A program made the translations under genes and the position numbers. Below the pieces are notes generated by a model. That model saw only the letters and a list, made by a program, of their open reading frames with translations, made no database searches and was not told the DNA's origin. Source: Clostridia bacterium (GTDB taxonomy: Bacteria; Bacillota_A; Clostridia; Christensenellales; UBA1242). Taken from it: DNA of 14,962 nucleotides. Positions 9,507 to 14,962 of the stretch are shown in pieces. Where the stretch lies: positions 1 to 14,962 of the forward strand of contig JAGBBI010000102.1 in NCBI GenBank assembly GCA_017938565.1. Direction: 5' to 3'. Each line of letters begins with the position of its first letter. Position 1 is the first letter of the stretch.

Positions 9507-10733
9507 CTATAAAGCCCTTGATGTTATATTGGCACCATTTATTTCAACATCTTGAAGTCTTGCATCAAGCTTCGTAAGTGCTCTGCATACAGATTTTCTT
9601 CCAAAGCGTCTCCTAATATCTTCTATTGTATTGTCAAGTTTTAAAAGTTTATCTTTATTCTTTTGACTTTCTCCAAGCAATAATTGTTCTTCTTTCACAA
9701 AATTCGAAACAGAAACTCCAACTCCTCGAACTTTTTTGATATGTATATAATTCTTTTTGTATAACTCTATTGCTGTCGAGGCTATATCATTAGATAGATT
9801 TGTTGGATTTGTAAAAGCACACTGCATTCCATAATGTGTTAGTTCATTATCCACAACCGATATGTGCAACGTTTTCGCCCTTCCGACACAAGACTTTTTC
9901 ATACGATAAGAAACACTTTCTGCAAGCATATAAATTAACGCCATCACATCTTCTAGTTTGTCCATATCCCTATAATAAGTAACACTATTTCCAACAGATT
10001 TTATATCATCACTTTCACCCATTTTACATACTATGCTTAAATCATTCCCATTAGCATATTCCGAAAGATACTCTCCCCATTTGCCAAGTTTTTGTCTTAA
10101 AATACACCTATCAAATTTGGCAAGATGGCCAATTTTATAAATACCCAGAGCATTTAGTTTTTTTGTTGTTGCCTTTCCTACGTATAACAAATCACTTACA
10201 GGCAAACTCCAAACAATGTCTTTATAATTATTTTTGTCAATAACAGTTACTGCATCAGGTTTTTTTATATCTGAGCCAAGTTTTGCAAAAATTTTATTAT
10301 AACTCACACCTATCGAGACGGTAAGTCCAATTTCTTCACGGACCCGCTTTCTTATAAGTTCAGCAATAGTTTCACCCGAGCCAAAAAGTTTTACACTTTC
10401 AGTTACATCAAGCCACGCTTCATCAATCCCAAACGATTCAATTCTGTCAGTATAATCACTGTATATCTTTTTTACAAGCCTTGAATATTTTAAATACAAA
10501 TCGTGGTTCGCCTCAACAGCCTCCAAGTTCGGCTGCAATTTTCTTGCCTCATAAAGAGTCATTCCTGTTTTAATTCCTGCGTTTTTTGCAATCATATTCT
10601 TTGCAAGAACAACCCCATGCCTATCTTTTATTTTGCCACACACAACAACCGGCAATCCCTTCAATTCTGGACGAAGCAAACACTCACAACTTGCATAAAA
10701 ATTATTTAAATCTGAATGAAGAATAACCCTCAT
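9507..10733 (-). CDS. dinB: DNA polymerase IV (Y-family translesion polymerase)
   Basis: A 408-residue Y-family polymerase that copies past DNA damage in the cytoplasm, normally tethered to the sliding clamp. Metal-binding acids are visible: D8 in HSDLNNFYAS, and D104-E105 in SFGIDEAWLDVT. The steric-gate position (F13 in E. coli DinB) is Y13 here, which also excludes ribonucleotides in many family members. The palm and fingers take up roughly residues 1-165, the thumb about 166-232, and the little finger about 240-348. QLLLGE at 350-355 resembles a clamp-binding motif, followed by a helical tail with DNTIEDIRRRFG. Length is slightly above the usual 350-ish residues because of that tail. The ATG at 10733 has AGAGGG about ten bases upstream. 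A LexA box and promoter lie upstream, so damage induction is likely. Confidence 0.95.
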   Translation of the reverse strand: MRVILHSDLNNFYASCECLLRPELKGLPVVVCGKIKDRHGVVLAKNMIAKNAGIKTGMTLYEARKLQPNLEAVEANHDLYLKYSRLVKKIYSDYTDRIESFGIDEAWLDVTESVKLFGSGETIAELIRKRVREEIGLTVSIGVSYNKIFAKLGSDIKKPDAVTVIDKNNYKDIVWSLPVSDLLYVGKATTKKLNALGIYKIGHLAKFDRCILRQKLGKWGEYLSEYANGNDLSIVCKMGESDDIKSVGNSVTYYRDMDKLEDVMALIYMLAESVSYRMKKSCVGRAKTLHISVVDNELTHYGMQCAFTNPTNLSNDIASTAIELYKKNYIHIKKVRGVGVSVSNFVKEEQLLLGESQKNKDKLLKLDNTIEDIRRRFGRKSVCRALTKLDARLQDVEINGANITSRAL

Positions 10734-10766
10734 ATCTTAAAACCCTCTAACCATTATTCTACACTT

Positions 10767-10795
10767 ATTTTATCATAAAACTCATCAATTTACAA
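10767..10795 (-). promoter_or_regulatory. dinB promoter
   Basis: On the minus strand TTGTAA (10790-10795) is followed by 17 bases and TAAAAT (10767-10772), with TGA directly before the -10 hexamer (extended -10). Start near 10760, about 26 bases before the start codon. Confidence 0.65.
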
Positions 10796-10804
10796 CTATA
10801 TTTT

Positions 10805-10818
10805 CAAACATTTGTTCG
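10805..10818 (-). promoter_or_regulatory. LexA (SOS) box upstream of dinB
   Basis: Read on the minus strand the site is CGAACAAATGTTTG, matching 13 of 14 positions of the Bacillus-type consensus CGAACRNRYGTTYC. It ends nine bases upstream of the dinB -35 box. Its position next to an error-prone polymerase gene makes chance unlikely. LexA itself is not in this window. Confidence 0.8.
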
Positions 10819-10843
10819 AGACTTGTTTTTATAAAGTTTTAGT

Positions 10844-10882
10844 GCAAAAAAATAAGCAGTGTAAAAAATACACCGCTTATTT
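10844..10882 (-). terminator. intrinsic terminator of the beta-helix protein gene
   Basis: A 14-bp stem with one G-U pair (10869-10882 with 10850-10863) has a 5-base loop and is followed by a run of U on the minus strand. It begins a few bases after the stop codon. A strong, classic terminator that also insulates dinB from read-through. Confidence 0.9.
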
Positions 10883-10887
10883 AAATA

Positions 10888-12312
10888 TTAAAATTCTGGG
10901 AATAGCGTTCCGTAGTCAGTTTCTGTAACAACTTTTGCGGCGTCATAATCTACCGCCTTTTCACCACCTATAACATTATTTAACCCAAGGTAAACCTTTA
11001 GAGCTCCTGAAGATGTTCTGGTTCTGATATACCTAGACTGAACAAGAGTAGAATCGCTTATATACAAACTATTGTTTGTTTCTCCGCCCGAGTTTCTCAT
11101 AACAACAGAATAGTACACTCCCTCAATTTCACAATTATCAACATACACAGAAACATTACTTGCTCCGCCGACATACATCCCCGCACCATTGGTTCCAGCA
11201 ATGCTATCTGCTATATACCCGTCAGGCATAGGTCCATCAAACAATCTAGCATTTTTAATATACGATGAAACGCCTTCACTTCCAATATAAACACCGCCAT
11301 GACCATAACCCGAGTATGAACCGCCATCTATATACAAAGCTCCTTTTGAGGTTATGCCAGCGTGAGTACCACGAACAGTACAATTTTTTAAAGTCAACGT
11401 ACCCGTGCTATAAATACCACGAGAATTTGTTGCATAGTTGTTATTTTTCGCTGTGTAATCTGAATAAGCCAAAATCGAACAATTGCTCATAGTTACAGTT
11501 CCTGCAGTTTCAACACCTCTTACTTCTAAGCCACTTTTTGACGAAATAGTAACATTTGTATTTGATAAATTTGCAGTACATCCAGATGCAATATTTATCC
11601 CTTGAATAGTCCCACCATTATTATCAGAAGCTGTGATAGTCGCATTTTTAAAGTCAAGCTCTCCGCTTTTTAATACTATCGCCGAATGTGGGCTTGCAGA
11701 AGTTCCGGCATCAGAAGTTGAACTTTCATATTGCCCCCCATTAATTGACAAACTTCCCGATTCTATTTCAAACAATTTCGCTGTTGTGCTTTCATCCCCA
11801 CCAATAACAACCTTACTGCCAGATTCTGAACCATTAATTTTTACATCCGCATCAACAATTTTCATCGCAAGTTCACTTGAAAAGTTCAATGTCTTTCCTG
11901 ATAAAATCAAGTTTAAATCCTTCCCTACTTGCACCGTTTCGCTCAGGTCAAATGACTTTAATAAGCCAATATTAACCATATCATTGCCATCAATAAAAAC
12001 TTCCACTCCCGACTGTTCGGTTGGTGTTGTAATATCGTCATTTACAAAGCTATCATTTCCTATTGCTTCAAGAGCCTCAACCAACCCATTATAGTAATAT
12101 TTTGTTACTGGCTCAACAATCGGTGGATTCTCCGGAACTGATGGAGTCTCAGGAACTGTAGGCTCAATAGCTGGCGGAGTTATAGGATTTTGAGTGGTCG
12201 GATTGCTTGGCACTTTTCCCTTTGACGGTAAAAATACCCAAAGCCCAACGCCAATTGCCGACAATGCTATTACTGATGCTATGATTATTGCTATCAACTT
12301 TTGTTTCTTCAT
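10888..12312 (-). CDS. membrane-anchored beta-helix surface protein, function unknown
   Basis: A 474-residue protein likely exposed on the cell surface. Residues 1-6 are basic and about 7-28 form one hydrophobic segment; there is no lipobox and no clear cleavage site, so it is probably an uncleaved anchor. A stalk follows with 12 prolines between residues 35 and 68. From about residue 110 the chain is made of short rungs rich in G, S, T and N, for example GTVTMSNCSI, GTLTLKNCTVRG, ALYIDGGSYSGYG and VSVYVDNCEIEG, the look of a right-handed parallel beta-helix of the pectate-lyase/adhesin type. No catalytic residues can be assigned, so it may be a binding or structural protein rather than an enzyme. 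No sortase motif is present. The ATG at 12312 has AAGGAG upstream. Its promoter contains an operator-like palindrome and faces an XRE regulator gene. Confidence 0.88.
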   Translation of the reverse strand: MKKQKLIAIIIASVIALSAIGVGLWVFLPSKGKVPSNPTTQNPITPPAIEPTVPETPSVPENPPIVEPVTKYYYNGLVEALEAIGNDSFVNDDITTPTEQSGVEVFIDGNDMVNIGLLKSFDLSETVQVGKDLNLILSGKTLNFSSELAMKIVDADVKINGSESGSKVVIGGDESTTAKLFEIESGSLSINGGQYESSTSDAGTSASPHSAIVLKSGELDFKNATITASDNNGGTIQGINIASGCTANLSNTNVTISSKSGLEVRGVETAGTVTMSNCSILAYSDYTAKNNNYATNSRGIYSTGTLTLKNCTVRGTHAGITSKGALYIDGGSYSGYGHGGVYIGSEGVSSYIKNARLFDGPMPDGYIADSIAGTNGAGMYVGGASNVSVYVDNCEIEGVYYSVVMRNSGGETNNSLYISDSTLVQSRYIRTRTSSGALKVYLGLNNVIGGEKAVDYDAAKVVTETDYGTLFPEF

Positions 12313-12344
12313 ATAACACTCCTTAGTCTTTAGGTAATATTTAA

Positions 12345-12373
12345 ATTATATGGAACATTTTGTTCTAAGTCAA
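12345..12373 (-). promoter_or_regulatory. promoter of the beta-helix protein gene, with an embedded operator
   Basis: On the minus strand TTGACT (12368-12373) is followed by exactly 17 bases and a perfect TATAAT (12345-12350). Start near 12338, giving a leader of about 26 bases. The spacer contains the palindrome GAACAAAATGTTC, so a bound repressor would block polymerase directly. Confidence 0.85.
12353..12365. promoter_or_regulatory. operator-like palindrome, copy 1
   Basis: GAACATTTTGTTC: GAAC and GTTC arms separated by five bases, centred between the -35 and -10 boxes of the beta-helix gene promoter. It shares the 12-of-13 core plus the following TAA with copy 2, 29 bases away. The likely binder is the divergent XRE protein, by position only. 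Confidence 0.7.
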
Positions 12374-12381
12374 CCAAAAAT

Positions 12382-12394
12382 GAACGTTTTGTTC
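12382..12394. promoter_or_regulatory. operator-like palindrome, copy 2
   Basis: GAACGTTTTGTTC, differing from copy 1 at one base and in the same orientation (followed by TAA in both). It ends 13 bases before the start codon of the XRE gene, where it could control that gene's own expression. No convincing plus-strand -35/-10 pair was found; a TAAACT at 12395-12400 next to the palindrome is the best -10 candidate. Confidence 0.65.
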
Positions 12395-12407
12395 TAAACT
12401 TAAATTA

Positions 12408-12611
12408 ATGATTAAATTTCCGCAAATTTTAAAAGAGTTAAGAATTGAAAAAGGATTATCAAGGCAAGAGCTTGCAAATCAAGTTCTTGTAAGTGCTCGC
12501 ACAATTTGTTATTGGGAGCTAGGACAACGCGAATGCAACCTTGAACAATTAATTAAACTTTCTTTTATTTTTGAAGTTACCACCGACTATTTGCTTGGTT
12601 TAGAAAGCTAA
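12408..12611 (+). CDS. XRE-family helix-turn-helix transcriptional regulator
   Basis: A 67-residue protein that is almost only a DNA-binding domain. The helix-turn-helix is plain: LKELRIEKGLSRQELANQ (about 8-25) leads into a recognition helix VSARTICYWELGQRECN (about 28-44), then LEQLIKLSFIFEVTTDYLLGLE, the usual XRE/Cro ending. There is no sensor or dimerisation domain, so it probably acts as a simple repressor dimer. No Shine-Dalgarno site precedes the ATG, and the best -10 candidate lies only 7-12 bases before it, so the message may be leaderless. It is divergent from the beta-helix gene, and two matching palindromes lie between them. It probably represses that gene and perhaps itself; what would relieve repression is not visible. 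Confidence 0.9.
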   Translation: MIKFPQILKELRIEKGLSRQELANQVLVSARTICYWELGQRECNLEQLIKLSFIFEVTTDYLLGLES

Positions 12612-12629
12612 AATTTTTACATCGCAATA

Positions 12630-12669
12630 AAACTAAAAACGATAGAAACCTACCTATCGTTTTTAGTTT
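12630..12669. terminator. bidirectional intrinsic terminator after the XRE gene
   Basis: A perfect 16-bp inverted repeat (12630-12645 with 12654-12669) with an 8-base loop. The central CGATAG/CTATCG is flanked by A and T runs, so U tracts follow the stem on either strand. It ends the XRE gene and could back up the separate terminator of the opposing lipoprotein gene. Confidence 0.85.
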
Positions 12670-12734
12670 GTTTAATATAAGTAAAAATTATTCTTTACTT
12701 TGATTTACATTTGTACTTTTTAGAAAGTAGTGAA

Positions 12735-12772
12735 TAAATAAAAAAGAAGTGAACCTAAAAAGATTCACTTCT
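12735..12772 (-). terminator. intrinsic terminator of the parvulin-like lipoprotein gene
   Basis: A 12-bp stem with one G-U pair (12761-12772 with 12745-12756) has a TTTT loop and is followed on the minus strand by a U-rich run. It begins 24 bases after the stop codon. Confidence 0.9.
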
Positions 12773-12795
12773 ACAGCATTATTTAATTTTCATTC

Positions 12796-14472
12796 TTATA
12801 TACAATCTTCATAAGTTTCGCAAAAAATTTCAATTAATCCACTGTTGTAATATTGATTATACAGAACCGAACCTATATCTGCACTAATTGAATTTTCTTT
12901 GTCTTTTAATATGTTTTCATAGAAATATTCACCAACAGTTTGGTCACTTACTAAGGTAAATTTATCGTCCAATGTTAGTGTCCCTTGCCCCATTACGCCG
13001 GTAAACATAATGTAATGAACTCCAAAATTGGTTACAACCTTTTGAATTCCATAACTACCATCAGTTGTAAATTGATCATATAAATCATAACAAGTATCAG
13101 CAAACTCTTTTACAAAACTATTCCCCTCTGCTTCTGATGTTGGTAAAACATATCCCATAAGATTTGTTATACTTGTAAGATCGGTTACACCACCATCTTT
13201 ACTGAATGAAAATTTCAACTGGAAGAACTCCTTTGCTAATTCTTCATAAGTAATTTCACCGCTTTCATATTTTGTATAAATTCCGTCTATATCAAATATC
13301 ATGTCGTCAAAATCGCTTAATGTATAATCAACCTCATTCCCGTCATTGTCAAAATTTGTCTTGCCTGTTGTAGGGTTGATATAGTCCATATTTAAAGATT
13401 CTTCATTATTCATTGCATAGTTTTCTCTTTCTTTTAGAAAGTCATCAATAAATGTCTGTTCTAAGTTTTGATTAGAATCATACGAAGATACGTAATTATC
13501 TAAATTGTAAAGGTACTCACTTGCCTTTAAATCTGTGTTATAATCAGAAAATTGAAGTAAAATATGTTGAACGGTATAATAATTTCCATTTTGTCTGTAT
13601 ACAACCAAATCAGTGTTTGATGTATTTACAATTTTATCACCAAATGCTCCGCTTATTGTAAATTCTTGCAATTGTTTATTTAAAGCCTTTTGATATTCTG
13701 TCTGAATTTCATCTTCAGAAATTGTAATTCTGTTTGTCATATATGCTGTGTATTTTTCAACATATCTACTTTCTTTATAGTATTCGTAAAGCCTGTTTAA
13801 TTCTTGATCTAATAATTCAGCCCCAGTCTTTTCATCCTTGCCATACTTATCAGCACTTTTCTCTAAACCAGAAATATATCTTGAATAGGCTAAAAATCTG
13901 TAATAGTTTGTTGCTTTATCAGTTGATGTTGCCAAATCTTGAAGCCACTCTGCCTTAGTTCTGCAAATCTCAGCACTCTTTATTTCACCGTTTGGCTTGC
14001 TTTTTTCATACTCTTCAAAAGTAACAAGATTCTCATCTTTTTCTTCTTCAGAGACTTCCCTTTCTTCCACGCCAAACAATGCCCTTATCTTATCTTCATT
14101 TTCATCTATTTGAGCATACACATTTTTGAATACCTGTTCCCAAATATAAAAGTCATCAGCATCATTAATTGCACACTCTTCAATCGATTGAGCTTCAATC
14201 ACCATGATTTTATTTTTAACAAGAGCTTCAATTACCATTTGATAAACAACTTCGGTACTATAACCATATTGATAATATCCCATCGTGTAATAATAGTAAT
14301 TAAACATTGTTAAAACTTCATTTCTTGTTATAATGTCATCGCCAACTTTTGCAACAGCTTCATCATAATATCTTTTATCATTGTCGTGCAAAAGGTCACA
14401 ACCACTTAGTGTAAATAGCGATGTAAAAATTAAGCAAAAGCTTAAAAATATTGAAAGCATTTTCTTTTTCAT
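12796..14472 (-). CDS. SurA/PrsA-like peptidyl-prolyl isomerase lipoprotein
   Basis: A 558-residue lipoprotein, probably a folding factor on the outer face of the membrane. The signal peptide ends in the lipobox LSGC with C25 as the lipidated residue. A SurA-like N-terminal region follows (VGDDIITRNEVLTMF, about 43-57, plus helices to about 260). The parvulin core is split: its first strand, VQHILLQF, is at 301-308 and the next helix, YEELAKEFF, is at 409-417, leaving an acidic, Asn/Tyr-rich insertion of roughly 100 residues between them. The rest follows in order: KDGG (425-428), LMGYVLP (438-444), FVKEFADTCYDL and FGVHYIMF (483-490). Enzymatic activity is uncertain given the divergence; it could act only as a chaperone. 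The start at 14472 has AAGGTG upstream. It follows mfd, a common clostridial order. Confidence 0.85.
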   Translation of the reverse strand: MKKKMLSIFLSFCLIFTSLFTLSGCDLLHDNDKRYYDEAVAKVGDDIITRNEVLTMFNYYYYTMGYYQYGYSTEVVYQMVIEALVKNKIMVIEAQSIEECAINDADDFYIWEQVFKNVYAQIDENEDKIRALFGVEEREVSEEEKDENLVTFEEYEKSKPNGEIKSAEICRTKAEWLQDLATSTDKATNYYRFLAYSRYISGLEKSADKYGKDEKTGAELLDQELNRLYEYYKESRYVEKYTAYMTNRITISEDEIQTEYQKALNKQLQEFTISGAFGDKIVNTSNTDLVVYRQNGNYYTVQHILLQFSDYNTDLKASEYLYNLDNYVSSYDSNQNLEQTFIDDFLKERENYAMNNEESLNMDYINPTTGKTNFDNDGNEVDYTLSDFDDMIFDIDGIYTKYESGEITYEELAKEFFQLKFSFSKDGGVTDLTSITNLMGYVLPTSEAEGNSFVKEFADTCYDLYDQFTTDGSYGIQKVVTNFGVHYIMFTGVMGQGTLTLDDKFTLVSDQTVGEYFYENILKDKENSISADIGSVLYNQYYNSGLIEIFCETYEDCI

Positions 14473-14511
14473 ATAATAACCGCACCTTTTAATAGTTTGT
14501 AATTCCTTTTA

Positions 14512-14540
14512 ATTATAAAGCAATCTATCTTGAAAATCAA
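14512..14540 (-). promoter_or_regulatory. promoter of the parvulin-like lipoprotein gene
   Basis: On the minus strand TTGATT (14535-14540) is followed by 17 bases and a perfect TATAAT (14512-14517). It begins directly after the mfd stop codon, so the lipoprotein gene can be expressed on its own even if mfd transcripts also read through. Confidence 0.75.
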
Positions 14541-14962
14541 TTACTTTTTTCCATTTTCATTCGAAATTATTAGGAAATCTTTTAATATATTAAAATTCCC
14601 CTTAACATCATTGCCAGTATACTTAAATGTAATTGTTGGCATTTCTTTAAAATTTAAAACACAAATCGCTGAATATTTGTTCAATGCAACTGAGATTTGT
14701 TTTGACATTATCTTATTTTCTTTTGAGTCAAAGACTAGTTTAATTTCATTATCTGTACAATATATTTCAACAATTCCAAGTCTTTTTGCCAATGATTTTA
14801 TATACGCAATATCGAACAAATTCTCAGCTGATTTTGGAAGTTTTCCGAAAACATCTTCTACTTCTGCAACCAGCCTATCACGTTCTTCTTTTGTTTCAAT
14901 TCTTGAAATATTTTTATAAATAGTCATTCTATTTGAGGTGCTTTCAATATACGAATCAGGAA
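14541..14962 (-). CDS. mfd: transcription-repair coupling factor Mfd, C-terminal end (runs off the window)
   Basis: The last 139 residues of Mfd, a roughly 1150-residue DNA translocase that removes stalled RNA polymerase and recruits UvrA for repair. Only the C-terminal domain is visible. It opens with PDSYIESTSNRMTIYKNISR, continues with a RDRLVAEVEDVFGKLPKSAENLF segment typical of the TRCF C-terminal domain, and ends in ENGKK. The frame is open to base 14962 with no start needed; the internal ATG at 14927 is not a start. The ATPase motor and the RNA polymerase-binding domain lie outside the window, so function is assigned from the terminal domain and from the neighbouring SurA-like gene. 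Confidence 0.9.
   Translation of the reverse strand, partial: PDSYIESTSNRMTIYKNISRIETKEERDRLVAEVEDVFGKLPKSAENLFDIAYIKSLAKRLGIVEIYCTDNEIKLVFDSKENKIMSKQISVALNKYSAICVLNFKEMPTITFKYTGNDVKGNFNILKDFLIISNENGKK

Noticed and set aside
11633..12094. Plus-strand open frame of 153 codons
   Set aside because: It is antisense to the beta-helix gene, whose Shine-Dalgarno, promoter, terminator and repeat structure are clear.
12353..12394. The two GAAC...GTTC palindromes as LexA boxes
   Set aside because: The arms are five bases apart, while LexA boxes of this type have four, and the flanking C/G are missing. Position next to an XRE gene explains them better.
13939..14313. Hydrophobic plus-strand open frame suggesting a membrane protein
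   Set aside because: It lies antisense to the lipoprotein gene; Phe/Ile-rich runs arise from reversed Lys/Glu/Asn codons.

Overview
The window comes from a low-GC bacterium, most likely an uncultured member of the Bacillota (Clostridia). The evidence is AT-rich DNA, strong Shine-Dalgarno sites, sigma-A type promoters, a Bacillus/Clostridium-type LexA box, a diacylglyceryl lipoprotein with a parvulin core, and the sequence types of RpoB, RpoC, Mfd and DNA polymerase IV. All nine visible stop codons are TAA (seven) or TAG (two). The standard code gives intact full-length genes. The exact genus cannot be read from the sequence.

Layout, left to right. (1) Positions 1-5526, minus strand: an rpoB-rpoC operon (RNA polymerase beta, then the first 509 residues of beta-prime). 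It has its own strong promoter and a structured leader of about 185 nt. No ribosomal protein genes (rplJ/rplL) precede it. (2) Positions 5541-9228, minus strand: a two-gene ABC exporter operon. The two half-transporters overlap by one base and carry complementary degenerate motifs, so they should form an asymmetric heterodimer. (3) Positions 9223-10818: a 76-codon plus-strand gene of unknown function, convergent with dinB (DNA polymerase IV). dinB has a LexA (SOS) box upstream, and its likely terminator lies inside the small gene. (4) Positions 10844-12669: a membrane-anchored, proline-stalked beta-helix surface protein (minus) divergent from a 67-aa XRE-type regulator (plus). The region between them holds two copies of a GAAC-N5-GTTC operator-like palindrome. 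One copy fills the spacer of the beta-helix gene's promoter. (5) Positions 12735-14962, minus strand: the 3' end of mfd, followed by a lipoprotein with SurA/PrsA-like and divergent parvulin regions that has its own promoter.

Most of the window is housekeeping: transcription, transcription-coupled repair, translesion synthesis, export and protein folding at the cell surface. The parts most worth a second look are the XRE/beta-helix cassette with its matched operators, the alternative RNA folds in the rpoB leader, the substitutions in the rifampicin pocket of RpoB, and the small conserved-looking gene facing dinB. Intergenic gaps are all under 300 bases and most of their content is accounted for by promoters, operators and terminators. 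No tRNA, rRNA, CRISPR array, insertion sequence or transposon was seen.
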